Positions 19,072 to 27,259 of a stretch of DNA of 64,000 nucleotides are shown one piece after another (positions within the stretch are counted from its first letter, which is position 1; the number at the start of each line of letters is the position of its first letter). The notes under the pieces were generated by a model. The model saw only the letters and a program-made list of their open reading frames with translations. It made no database searches and had not been told where the DNA came from. The DNA comes from Sporocytophaga sp. (lineage in GTDB: Bacteria; Bacteroidota; Bacteroidia; Cytophagales; Cytophagaceae), in assembly GCF_017745095.1 (NCBI RefSeq), contig NZ_JAGHZZ010000003.1, forward strand, positions 372,001 through 436,000. Reading direction: 5' to 3'. A program made the position numbers and the translations under genes.

Positions 19072-20238
19072 TTATTTAACCGCTTTAATTTCTCTTAGAT
19101 CAAAATACCCATTATAGTCCTTCATATAAACGGCCGCACGATGACCGAATAAAATCATAGCTTCTGTTCTGGTTTCAAGCTGTGATTCATAAAAGTCCGA
19201 TTTGACCTTTGTTCCTATTGGATTAGATTTATTCCATTGGTCCACTAATTCTTTTGCAGTAAGCAAGCCTGCTTGACCTACTAATGGTTTTTCCTCTTTT
19301 GGTTGTGCAGCTTTTGTAGTGTCTAGTTCTTCTACTTTTATTTCTAAAGAAACATCAATACTTTTTTCTTTTAAAGCTGCAATCTTCAAATCATAATCTT
19401 TTTTAATCGCTCTAACCAGCTTTGTTAATACATCCCCCACACCAAGTTCTTCAAATTCTATTTCTCCTTGATTTAACAAGTAAGAAATACTATCAGTCCA
19501 TCTTACACAATTAGAGATTTGACTAGTTAAATCATGAGCGATCTTATCAAACTCATATGGTTTACCAGTAACATTTGCTATCACAGGGATATTTGGTTTA
19601 GAGAATTTTGTTTTCTTCACCACTTTTTCAAACTCCTTTTCGGCATCTTTCATATAGCGAGAATGAAAAGCTCCACTGGTATTGAGTGGAATAAACATAG
19701 CATTTGCATTTGTAAAATGCGGTTGTGCGTTGTTAATATCCTCTTTCAAGCCTGAAATAACAATTTGGGAAGGAGAGTTAAGGTTAGCAATATCTATAGT
19801 TGAAAGATTTGCATCCGTAAGAATTTTGCGGATCTGTTCATCAGATGAATTTAGAATAGCAGCCATGCCTCCTCCTTTTGCCTGACTCATCAACTCTCCC
19901 CTCTTTTTAACCAACTTAAGGCCATCTTCAAAGCTTAATACTCCAGCTGCCTGTAAGGCATTATATTCACCCAAACTATGACCAGCTAAAAAATCAGGGG
20001 GTGCTCCTCCATCTTTAATTTTCTTCTGATAAGACAATGCATTGACAACATACAATGCTGGTTGCGTATATTGCGTCTGATTCAATTTTTGCTCCGGGTC
20101 ATTCAGACAAAGTTCTTTGATTGAATACCCAAGTATTTTATCAGCTTTTTTAGTCAATTCCTGAAACTCATCAAAAAGGTTTCCACCCATTCCTTTTATT
20201 TGTGAGCCCTGCCCTGGGAATACATATGTTCTCTTCAT
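19072..20238 (-). CDS. Trans-acting malonyl-CoA:ACP acyltransferase
   Basis: Loads malonyl units onto the AT-less modules of the megasynthases. The motifs of a malonyl transferase are complete: PGQGSQ at 8-13, active-site GHSLGE with Ser88, the carboxylate-binding Arg113 at Ser+25 (KKRGELM) and GAFHS with His192, the sequence usual for malonyl specificity. The frame opens at a TTG (20247), but the ATG at 20238 (MKRTYVFPGQG) is the better start, giving 388 residues. Beyond the AT fold is an extension of about 85 residues (LLTAKELVDQWNKSNPIG through DYNGYFDLREI) that I cannot assign. It lies 34 nt after the decarboxylating KS gene and 31 nt before the PPTase. Confidence 0.93.
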   Translation of the reverse strand: MKRTYVFPGQGSQIKGMGGNLFDEFQELTKKADKILGYSIKELCLNDPEQKLNQTQYTQPALYVVNALSYQKKIKDGGAPPDFLAGHSLGEYNALQAAGVLSFEDGLKLVKKRGELMSQAKGGGMAAILNSSDEQIRKILTDANLSTIDIANLNSPSQIVISGLKEDINNAQPHFTNANAMFIPLNTSGAFHSRYMKDAEKEFEKVVKKTKFSKPNIPVIANVTGKPYEFDKIAHDLTSQISNCVRWTDSISYLLNQGEIEFEELGVGDVLTKLVRAIKKDYDLKIAALKEKSIDVSLEIKVEELDTTKAAQPKEEKPLVGQAGLLTAKELVDQWNKSNPIGTKVKSDFYESQLETRTEAMILFGHRAAVYMKDYNGYFDLREIKAVK

Positions 20239-20272
20239 TTTAATCAAAATTTTCGGTTATGTTTTTATATTC

Positions 20273-21547
20273 TCAATCTCGCTTTAATACAATAGATGTA
20301 TTGATGCCTCCAAAGCCAAAAGAGTTACTCATGGCAATGTCTATTCTGTGATTAATTGCTTCAGCTCCGCAGAATTTTAAATCATTACAAATCGGTTCTT
20401 CCAGATTTTTATTTGGATGAAGAAATCCTTGCCTCATTTGAATAACTGTAGCTATTGCTTCTACAAGACCTGCCGAATACAGACAATGGCCAGTCAAACC
20501 TTTAGTAGCATTAAGCCTTAAAGCAGCAGTATGCCCTCCAAATACATCACAAATAGCATCAGCCTCTGTCTTGTCTCCCAGAGCTGAGGAACTCCCATGG
20601 GTATTCAAATAATCAACCTCTGAAGCTGATAATCCTGCCTGATTAAGGGCTGAAAGCATGGCTTTTACTTCTCCATTTTTATTCGGATCAGAAGAGCTAT
20701 TTCCATCAAGGTTTATGGAACCTCCTTTGATTTCCGCAAGAAAAGGAGCTTCCCTTTTTGATGCACTAGCTAAGGATTCAAGAATGATGCAAGCACTCGC
20801 TTGACCATAAATAAATCCTTCATGCTGTTTATCAAAAGGCCGACAAGCTTTTTCTGGTTGATTAATATATTTCTTACCACCCATTGCTCCAATGTTGATG
20901 AACCCTTGGATATCCATCGGTGACAAATCAGCTATAGTACCTACCACAACGCAAACATCTGCGAAGCCTGAATGTACAAGCTGGTATCCTTTAATGATAC
21001 CTACATTCCCGGTGGCAGAAGCACCTCCAACTACAAGACCTTCTCCATTGATCCCGAATAGTTCACTTAAAACCCCGACCTGATTTGTCTCCAAAAATTC
21101 AAGGGCATATCTAGGTGATAAATACTCAGGATTCTCTCTGAATTTCTGGATCAAATCATACTGAAAGTTTTGTGTGCTATTCTGGCCTGCTACTATTAAT
21201 CCTATTCGTTCTGATTGTAATTTACTTTGAAATAATTGAGCATGTTGCCAGGCTTCCAAAGCAGATATAATTGAAGCTTGGATAGCAAAAGGAGCTCTCC
21301 TTCCAAGGCGTTTAGCATTGACCAATTTTTCTTCAGGAACATCCTGAAAACGGTTTAGAAGTTCTAAAAAAGAAAAGTTTTGTAGTTCGGCAGCAATGTT
21401 GACAGATATCTTTGGTTCCTTCTGGCTTGTCGAAAGTCTGATTCCTGATTCACCCTTCATTAAAGCATTACAGAATGAGGAAATATTTTCACCTATAGAA
21501 GATACGATCCCCATTCCGGTTATCCCAATTTTATTACTAGTCATCAT
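20273..21547 (-). CDS. Decarboxylating ketosynthase of the HMG-synthase (beta-branching) cassette
   Basis: A free-standing FabF-like ketosynthase of 424 residues. The nucleophile Cys is replaced by Ser177 (VVGGASATG, where active enzymes have ACATG), while the two active-site His are kept (NTHGSS at 317 and TGHCLYSAG at 354). In HMG-synthase cassettes this Cys-to-Ser form decarboxylates malonyl-ACP to acetyl-ACP, the donor for HMGS. It sits directly after the small donor ACP and before the malonyl AT, which fits that job: AT loads the ACP and this KS decarboxylates it. The two tandem ATGs at 21547 and 21544 are both possible starts. Confidence 0.92.
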   Translation of the reverse strand: MMTSNKIGITGMGIVSSIGENISSFCNALMKGESGIRLSTSQKEPKISVNIAAELQNFSFLELLNRFQDVPEEKLVNAKRLGRRAPFAIQASIISALEAWQHAQLFQSKLQSERIGLIVAGQNSTQNFQYDLIQKFRENPEYLSPRYALEFLETNQVGVLSELFGINGEGLVVGGASATGNVGIIKGYQLVHSGFADVCVVVGTIADLSPMDIQGFINIGAMGGKKYINQPEKACRPFDKQHEGFIYGQASACIILESLASASKREAPFLAEIKGGSINLDGNSSSDPNKNGEVKAMLSALNQAGLSASEVDYLNTHGSSSALGDKTEADAICDVFGGHTAALRLNATKGLTGHCLYSAGLVEAIATVIQMRQGFLHPNKNLEEPICNDLKFCGAEAINHRIDIAMSNSFGFGGINTSIVLKRD

Positions 21548-21622
21548 CTATCTCTGTTGATAAAAAGCTAAACATTAAATAGTGAACTTTGCAACTTCGT
21601 ATGATTGCAATAAATCGTTAAT

Positions 21623-21880
21623 TTATTTAAGTTCTACTTTACCCACATTTTCAGATAACACTTTAACCAAACCCTCAATATTGCTGACTTGAGCAAAACT
21701 CATCAAAGGTAATTTGATTCCCAATTCTTCCATTGAAATCGTAACAACTTCCATTCGATCAATAGAGTTTGCGCCTAATTCCTTTAGGTTTTTTTCGATG
21801 GAAATCATCTCTGGATTAAGATCGGGAAGAACCTCCATAATAACATTCTTCACTACTTCATAAACTTGTTCTGTTGCCAT
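21623..21880 (-). CDS. Stand-alone acyl carrier protein, donor ACP of the beta-branching cassette
   Basis: An 85-residue acyl carrier protein with the phosphopantetheine site at Ser39 in GANSIDRMEV. It lacks the Trp at Ser+6 found in the acceptor ACPs of the megasynthases, as expected for a donor. Acetyl held here is passed to the HMG synthase encoded at 33.8-35.0 kb. A good AAGGAG ribosome-binding site stands just upstream of the ATG. The 298-nt gap between it and the hydrolase gene upstream contains no gene I can support. Confidence 0.93.
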   Translation of the reverse strand: MATEQVYEVVKNVIMEVLPDLNPEMISIEKNLKELGANSIDRMEVVTISMEELGIKLPLMSFAQVSNIEGLVKVLSENVGKVELK

Positions 21881-22178
21881 AATTTACTCCTTTCTTACTT
21901 ATAAAATTGTTATATATTAAATTGCTTGTATGCATTAACTAGGCTAAAAAATATTAAACCTAAGTCTGTCCTACATGAGTGATGCAAATACTTTCAATAG
22001 CTCATTCAGTAATATGGTCATTCGCCTATCTAAAAGTATTCTTAAAATTTCACTTAATTATCAATTGCGTAACAAATCTCGATGAACATAATTTTAGCAA
22101 ACGGCGCTTGCATAATTTTGGACATTCGACTGATGTTAATGAATGTTCATTTGAAGAGATTCCTTACCTTATGAATAA

Positions 22179-22883
22179 TTACCGGAAATCAAATAAACTT
22201 AACTTGTTTTGCACATGTCTCATTCGATATGCGGCAAAATCATTTACGTTTTTGAATTGCAGATAAATATTGCATTTTAATAACTCTGAAAATTTCTGTC
22301 CGGGAGGTTTATCATAGACATGGCCAGGGAAAATACGTGTATCTGGCTTTAAGAAACTGCGTAGCTGATTTAAGCTGTTAAACATATTATGAGCAGCAGC
22401 CATATCCGGACATATGCCACAACCTTCTGCAAAGAGGGTATCACCGCTAAACAAATTATTTCCTACCAGATAACAAGTACTTCCAGGAGTATGACCAGGT
22501 GTTAAAATTGGCAATATCCTTATTTGCCCAACAAACCATGGAGTCATGTCTATTCCTAATAATTGCGGCTCCGAATATCCAGAAAAAGCTATCTCCTTAT
22601 TTGACATCCAAATCGGACAGTTGTATTTATCAGCCAACGGACGAGCTAAGTCCACATGGTCCGGATGAGAATGAGTAAGCAATATTCCACTCAGACTTGA
22701 TTGGGTATTCATTAAAGCCTCCTCTACCTTCTCAATATTCCAAGCCGGGTCAACAATAATTGATTGTTTGCTATTATTATCAACCACCAAATAGCTGTAA
22801 CTTATAATAAACATATGTGTCATTCTCAGAACAACAACCTGTGTTTCTCCAACATTCCCTGCATCTATATAATTTACATCCAT
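22179..22883 (-). CDS. Metallo-beta-lactamase-fold hydrolase, glyoxalase II-like (BaeB/PksB type)
   Basis: The metal-binding signature HSHPDHVD (71-78) and later GHTPGS and FPGHVYD identify a glyoxalase II-like hydrolase. Such genes are frequent in trans-AT clusters (BaeB, PksB), where they are thought to hydrolyse thioesters, though their role is not settled. The open frame could begin at a TTG (22946), but the ATG at 22883 gives a normal 234-residue protein and leaves a short gap after the decayed tRNA-like element. It is followed by the donor ACP gene. Cytoplasmic, with no signal peptide. Confidence 0.85.
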   Translation of the reverse strand: MDVNYIDAGNVGETQVVVLRMTHMFIISYSYLVVDNNSKQSIIVDPAWNIEKVEEALMNTQSSLSGILLTHSHPDHVDLARPLADKYNCPIWMSNKEIAFSGYSEPQLLGIDMTPWFVGQIRILPILTPGHTPGSTCYLVGNNLFSGDTLFAEGCGICPDMAAAHNMFNSLNQLRSFLKPDTRIFPGHVYDKPPGQKFSELLKCNIYLQFKNVNDFAAYRMRHVQNKLSLFDFR

Positions 22884-22950
22884 TACAAAATAATCAAGGT
22901 TGCTTGCCTTATAGAATGATACCGTTAACTGAATTCGAATATTCAAATTG

Positions 22951-23016
22951 CGCTTAATGGATTCGAATTAAAGTAAGGTTTTATCGATCTTCCCCTTTGT
23001 TACATGGGACATAGCC
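22951..23016 (-). pseudogene. Degenerate tRNA-Cys-like element (copy 3)
   Basis: Related by eye to the two intact copies across its length. It shares TTCGAATCCATT and AAAACCTT on the minus strand. The acceptor stem and the anticodon stem no longer pair fully, and the anticodon loop reads CGATAAA. It looks like a decayed member of the tandem array. Confidence 0.65.
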
Positions 23017-23085
23017 AAATTTACAGATGAAAGAGACTTAAATAAATTAGCAATTACGTTCATCTGAATTAAAAATATTATACTG

Positions 23086-23156
23086 AGGCGCCGAATGGAT
23101 TCGAACCACTGAACAAGGTTTTGCCGACCTTTCCCTTTCCTCTTGGGTACAGCGCC
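23086..23156 (-). tRNA. tRNA-Cys(GCA)-like element lacking U33 (copy 2)
   Basis: A 71-nt cloverleaf can be drawn by hand: acceptor 7 bp (GGCGCTG with CGGCGCC, one G-U pair), three-pair D stem CCC/GGG with A13 and A22 unpaired and G18G19 in the loop, anticodon stem AAGGT/ACCTT, loop CGGCAAA, 4-nt variable region, T stem AGTGG/CCATT and T loop TTCGAAT. The anticodon GCA and discriminator U73 are tRNA-Cys identity elements. Position 33 is G rather than U. CCA is not encoded (T is followed by CAG). It may be a specialised or a non-decoding tRNA; a pseudogene is possible. Confidence 0.7.
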
Positions 23157-23224
23157 TTAAAAAAGGTAATAGCAATTAAGATAAAATCCTAGTTACATTT
23201 ATCTCAACTAAAAATATTATGCTG

Positions 23225-23295
23225 AGGCGCCGAATGGATTCGAACCACTGAACAAGGTTTTGCCGACCTTTCCCTTTCCTCTTGGGTACAGCGCC
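23225..23295 (-). tRNA. tRNA-Cys(GCA)-like element lacking U33 (copy 1)
   Basis: Identical over all 71 nt to the copy at 23086-23156, with the same complete cloverleaf, GCA anticodon, U73 and G33. It begins about 40 nt after the stop of the AT-like gene on the same strand, so it would be carried within the operon transcript and need tRNA-type end processing to be released. No CCA is encoded. Confidence 0.7.
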
Positions 23296-23334
23296 ATTTT
23301 TCATTTTTATATTTAACAATGGAAATAAATTCTA

Positions 23335-24300
23335 TCAAATTACATTTTCCAATAAAGAAGTTTTCAATTTTTCAATCGCATTCAAGTCTCTCCCAAATTG
23401 ATTAATCATTTGAAAAGAAACAGAACCTGAATTAGACGGAAGCATGTACTTAACAAAAGTAGCAAGTGTTCCACTTGGGCCAGAATCGATAAACACATAA
23501 TCACCCTTCTCCAGAATCTTATCGACAGTTTGTTCAAAATTAACCGGGAAGCGAATTACTTCCCATAAATAATCTTCCTTCAACTCTTTTATAACTTCAT
23601 TTCGTGATGCAGATATAATCGGAACACTAGCAGAGGAAAACTTTATCTTCTTTACAACTTGCTTAAACTCCTCTTCGATCGGATCAATAAGTTCAGTATG
23701 GAACCCATATTTCACAGGTAATACCTGGGATATTATATTTATATTATTTAAACACCCCTGAAGATTCTGAATAACATGAGGTAGCCCACAGACCACAAAA
23801 TTCTCCTGAAAATTTGTTCCTGTACACCAGCACTGTTCAAACAAATCAGGGGACTTGGCCATGATAGCTTTTGACTCCATAATTGCTAGCATAGCGGCAC
23901 TCTGCGTTCTTTGTTCAGCTAACTTAGCGATATCAACAACTAATTGAATACCGTCTTCCAGCGAAACAGAACCAGAAATAACGCTAGCAGTTAACTCCCC
24001 AAGACTATAGCCTAACAGAAAATCAGGTTGAATTCCCAGTTCCTTAAGTACTTTAACTTGACAGTACTCAATACATAGCAAAGCTGGGTTAGAATAAAGA
24101 AGGCGATCAAATGGTTTGCTTTTCCCTTCCTTTCCATAAAGCACATCCACTAATGAAGTTTGAATTAATGGAGAAACAATTTCATTACAATGGTCCATCC
24201 AATACCGGAACTGTGCATTATTCTCATAAAGTTCTTTTCCCATTTGATAGTATTGAGAACCTTGCCCCGAGAACATAAATATGACTGGTTTATTCATCAT
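23335..24300 (-). CDS. AT-like acyl hydrolase (proofreading type) of the trans-AT system
   Basis: A 321-residue protein of the FabD fold with FSGQGSQ at 10-16, GYSLGE with Ser99, and His201 in GFHTE. The Arg that binds the malonyl carboxylate at Ser+25 is replaced by Ile124 (LVVDIAKLA), and GHSLGE has become GYSLGE. Loss of that Arg argues against malonyl transfer and fits the acyl hydrolase group (PedC-like), which removes stalled acyl chains from the carrier proteins. The frame extends upstream to a TTG at 24411, but that overlaps the preceding oxidoreductase gene. The ATG pair at 24300/24297 begins the conserved domain and is preferred. A second, less likely reading is an AT with unusual substrate choice. 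Confidence 0.85.
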   Translation of the reverse strand: MMNKPVIFMFSGQGSQYYQMGKELYENNAQFRYWMDHCNEIVSPLIQTSLVDVLYGKEGKSKPFDRLLYSNPALLCIEYCQVKVLKELGIQPDFLLGYSLGELTASVISGSVSLEDGIQLVVDIAKLAEQRTQSAAMLAIMESKAIMAKSPDLFEQCWCTGTNFQENFVVCGLPHVIQNLQGCLNNINIISQVLPVKYGFHTELIDPIEEEFKQVVKKIKFSSASVPIISASRNEVIKELKEDYLWEVIRFPVNFEQTVDKILEKGDYVFIDSGPSGTLATFVKYMLPSNSGSVSFQMINQFGRDLNAIEKLKTSLLENVI

Positions 24301-24382
24301 AAAGAATCTTAAGTGCTTTGTGTCTGCTTGTATGTCTGATATACTTCTCAATCTACTTCCGAAAAATAACAGAATTATTATT

Positions 24383-25366
24383 TCAGAATTTAGTACTATG
24401 TTGAACAGCAATTACAACTTTTCCTCCTGGATGTCCTGTCCCATAATGCTGAAGAGCTTTTGCAGTCTCGCTTAATGGATAACATCTATCAACAACCGGT
24501 TTTATTCTCCCGGCTTCTATAAGCTCTTTAACAAAAAGTAAATCCTTAGCATTTGGATTAACAGCCCAACCTCCAACAAGCTTTTTACCATCTCTTTTGA
24601 ATACCATTGGCCCAATGAGCATGTCCTGGAAAATCCTCGTAACAGAAGGTCCTCCAGCGCTAACGTAAACACCATTTGGCTTCAAGGCTCTCTTATGATC
24701 AAAAATCGAACGATAAGCAATTGCAAAGATAAGGTCATATGTCTGTCCGTTTTTTGTATAATCCTGCTTGGTATAATCTATCAAATGATCTGCACCAAGT
24801 GTATACAACATATCGAAATTCCTTGAACTACAAACACCCGTCACTTCCGCTCCAAAATACTTGGCAATCTGAACTGCAAATGAACCTATACCACCTGATG
24901 CGCCAAAAATTAAAACCTTTTGACCTTTCTGAATACCACCTTTATCACGAAGTGCCTGCAAGGCTACAAGTGATCCCTGAGGTACAGCCGCAGCTTCCTC
25001 AAAAGATATGTTTACTGGCTTAGGAACTAACTCATGTTCTGGAACAGCGGTGTATTCGGCATAAGCACCGAAAGCAGTAGAAACACCAAAAACTTCATCA
25101 CCTGGCTTAAACTTAGTAACATCTTTACCGACCATTACTACACGTCCTGAAATATCACTCCCAGGAATTTTAATTCTGGGTTTAACTAATCCGCTATCCA
25201 AGAGACGGACAAAGAATGGTTTTCCCTCAATAATCATCAGATTATGAGTAGTGGCAGAAGATGCGTGCACTTCTAACAGAACTTCATTATCTCTAGGAAC
25301 AGGCTTTTCTACTTCTTCGAGCTTGAGCTCTGAAAGTCCATACTTTAAACATGAGATCGCTTTCAC
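24383..25366 (-). CDS. Zinc-free MDR oxidoreductase (quinone oxidoreductase/enoyl reductase-like), 327 aa
   Basis: A medium-chain dehydrogenase/reductase with the nucleotide-binding motif VLIFGASGGIGS near 149-160 and an N-terminal GroES-like domain (GDEVFGVSTAFGAYAEY). The Cys and GHE ligands of zinc alcohol dehydrogenases are absent, which places it with quinone oxidoreductases and MDR enoyl reductases. No ER domain exists in the visible modules and no FMN-type trans-ER gene is visible, so a trans-acting enoyl reductase role is possible. That is inference. The start is GTG (25366). It precedes the acyl hydrolase gene by 82 nt. A related enzyme is encoded at 36.4-37.3 kb. Confidence 0.87.
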   Translation of the reverse strand: MKAISCLKYGLSELKLEEVEKPVPRDNEVLLEVHASSATTHNLMIIEGKPFFVRLLDSGLVKPRIKIPGSDISGRVVMVGKDVTKFKPGDEVFGVSTAFGAYAEYTAVPEHELVPKPVNISFEEAAAVPQGSLVALQALRDKGGIQKGQKVLIFGASGGIGSFAVQIAKYFGAEVTGVCSSRNFDMLYTLGADHLIDYTKQDYTKNGQTYDLIFAIAYRSIFDHKRALKPNGVYVSAGGPSVTRIFQDMLIGPMVFKRDGKKLVGGWAVNPNAKDLLFVKELIEAGRIKPVVDRCYPLSETAKALQHYGTGHPGGKVVIAVQHSTKF

Positions 25367-25615
25367 AATTTTTCTGGTTGTTTTTAGAATTAACTATATA
25401 ATACCCCTCTACTCTTTTGCATTGGGATAGATGCTACCAAATATTATTGAATTAGTAACATCAAACTATAAGTAAATTACTAACTATACAAAAAATGAAA
25501 GCTTAAAGTTAAACCAGGCAATAAAAAATTCAAATATTTTCTATTTTAATTTCAAAGAAGCTATTCGTTGTTACACCATATATTATTTCATTTAATATCG
25601 AAGTATTTAGTAATA

Positions 25616-26311
25616 TTAATTGGCCTTAGCACTCTTATATTTATCTTTCTTTAATAGATCCCTAACCATATTCATATTATAGCTCCATACATTTGTCAAG
25701 ACCACATTCTTTACGAAATAAGGTATATTTCCTCCAATATCAGCATCAGCAATTACCTCGAAATCTACTTCTCCATTAGGAAGAGGTGTGAGCTTATAAA
25801 TGTCATTCATAATTTTCACACGTTCTATATTTTCTATAGGATGCGTTTTTGCAGGAGCAGCCAATACATTTACTTCAACTGCTTTAGTTTTCGGATCTTG
25901 AGAATGATGCATTTGCAAAACGAAATCTCTCGTACCAATTGGAAATGGTAAGTCTACTTTGTATGAATAGTATGCACTATAAAAGGTCCCTTGTTCTACT
26001 TTTTCAAACATCTTCCAGTCTTTTATGCCCAGGTCCTGAACTGTAGCATCGCTCTTCAAAAAGTAAAGAATATCGTCAATGCTCGATTTCAGTCTCATTT
26101 TTGCTTTTACCTGCTTCAAACAAGAACCGGGAGTTTTTAATGTCCAGATTTTGATTCCATTTTCATCTTGTACGAGCGTCCATTCATTTGAACCCGAATT
26201 CGTCCATAAAATATGTGAAATAAATAATACTACCGTAAGCGCTATCACACTAATCAATAAAAATTTCTTAGTTCTTCTTGGAGGCTTCTCTTTTAGATCG
26301 TTCTTTTTCAT
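25616..26311 (-). CDS. Membrane-anchored START/SRPBCC-domain protein (231 aa)
   Basis: A single N-terminal membrane segment (about 17-38, FLLISVIALTVVLFISHILW) after a Lys/Arg-rich leader is followed by a START-like lipid-binding domain. Landmarks are WTLVQDENGIKIW, PFPIGTRDFVLQMHHS and a C-terminal helix. START domains hold hydrophobic ligands, so it may bind or shuttle the polyketide or membrane lipids. The positively charged N-terminus predicts the domain faces the periplasm. It lies between the DUF4386 gene and an MDR oxidoreductase gene. The 249-nt gap downstream holds no gene I can support. Confidence 0.8.
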   Translation of the reverse strand: MKKNDLKEKPPRRTKKFLLISVIALTVVLFISHILWTNSGSNEWTLVQDENGIKIWTLKTPGSCLKQVKAKMRLKSSIDDILYFLKSDATVQDLGIKDWKMFEKVEQGTFYSAYYSYKVDLPFPIGTRDFVLQMHHSQDPKTKAVEVNVLAAPAKTHPIENIERVKIMNDIYKLTPLPNGEVDFEVIADADIGGNIPYFVKNVVLTNVWSYNMNMVRDLLKKDKYKSAKAN

Positions 26312-26465
26312 TTTCGATTATTAATGAAATAAATTTAAAATTATAAACTATAGTTAATCATTGTGGATGTATCGACTTCTAATAGACTTTATTAGTCTTT
26401 AATCAATTTTATTAACTGTTTTGAAGTGAAACAAAGTCTTCACTCGGGACTATCTTTTAGATAAG

Positions 26466-27218
26466 TTATGTTATATCACCATAATTAATTCTACTTGCAG
26501 AAGGAGTAGTCACTGAAGGTTTTCCTCCTTTCAACAAAAGCCAAAAGGCAAATGAAATCTCCCCAAAAAATGACGGAATACCTACAACTGCTCTAAACAG
26601 TTTTTCATACTTTTTATAATCTGGCAAAAGAAAGCTTGCAAATGAGTTGATCAGAAAACCGAAAGCTACTATCATAAATAAAATCCCCAGGATTCTTGGA
26701 ACATAGCTTGACTTAAGAATTAAGTAACCAAGGATGAATATATGAATGCCAAAAAAGACAAACCCGATTCGCCATCCATATTTAAATGCATCAAGATATA
26801 GCATTACCTGAGCATATATCTGACTTTTTCCAAACACCGCTGAGTAGTCACCATTCGTTAGGATATGTAAAATGTTAATCTTGTTAATCAGCACCACAGA
26901 AGATATAACCATATAAATCATTCTAAGCCAGGCCGCGAGTATAGCGAGGTTATTATTTACCTGTTTCAAAAAAACATAAAGTGCCCATGCTACTATCAAA
27001 TCACACACATAAATAACTATATGATGGCATATCTCCACGCGAAATAACATTTCATTCGCTAATATATTGTGCGATGTTTTTACTGCATCACCTGGTACGA
27101 TAAATCTCCGGCGGATAATAGCTTCAACGATGATGGCTACTGCGAACATGATTAAATATGTACACCCAGCAATTATAGCTGGTTTTCGGGAAGATATTTC
27201 TTGTTTATCAATTGTCAT
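26466..27218 (-). CDS. DUF4386 family integral membrane protein (250 aa)
   Basis: Six or seven hydrophobic segments with the layout of DUF4386: AGCTYLIMFAVAIIVEAI near 17-34, an IVIYVCDLIVAWALYVFL segment, AAWLRMIYMVISS, GWRIGFVFFGIHIFILGYLIL, PRILGILFMIVAFGFLINSF and a final IPSFFGEISFAFWLLLKG. The biochemical role of the family is not known to me. Its position between the outer-membrane protein and the START protein suggests a part in export or self-protection, which is inference. Confidence 0.8.
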   Translation of the reverse strand: MTIDKQEISSRKPAIIAGCTYLIMFAVAIIVEAIIRRRFIVPGDAVKTSHNILANEMLFRVEICHHIVIYVCDLIVAWALYVFLKQVNNNLAILAAWLRMIYMVISSVVLINKINILHILTNGDYSAVFGKSQIYAQVMLYLDAFKYGWRIGFVFFGIHIFILGYLILKSSYVPRILGILFMIVAFGFLINSFASFLLPDYKKYEKLFRAVVGIPSFFGEISFAFWLLLKGGKPSVTTPSASRINYGDIT

Positions 27219-27259
27219 TTTGAATGCTCTTATTAATAAATTAATAGTACTACGTTTTC

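Larger units (their letters stand above)
22951..23295 (-). repeat. Tandem array of three tRNA-Cys-like units, period about 139-140 nt
   Basis: Three units, each a tRNA-like body plus an AT-rich spacer, lie head to tail in the operon orientation with right ends at 23016, 23156 and 23295. The first two transcribed bodies are identical over 71 nt, while a homologous 36-nt flank beside them differs at about 8 positions. The third body is degenerate. Spacers share segments such as TAGCAATTA and AAAAATATTAT. The array fills the space between the AT-like gene and the hydrolase gene and contains no ORF. Confidence 0.85.

Noticed and set aside
21979-22266. A plus-strand ORF of 95 codons in the gap between the ACP and the hydrolase
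   Set aside because: It opposes all other genes, overlaps the hydrolase gene end and has no recognisable features.
22884-22946. A TTG-started N-terminal extension of the metallo-hydrolase
   Set aside because: The 21 extra residues show no conserved motif, and they begin next to the decayed tRNA-like element. The ATG at 22883 gives a normal-length enzyme.
24301-24411. A TTG-started N-terminal extension of the AT-like hydrolase
   Set aside because: It overlaps the oxidoreductase gene and adds 37 residues not found in the fold. The ATG at 24300 fits the FSGQGSQ start.
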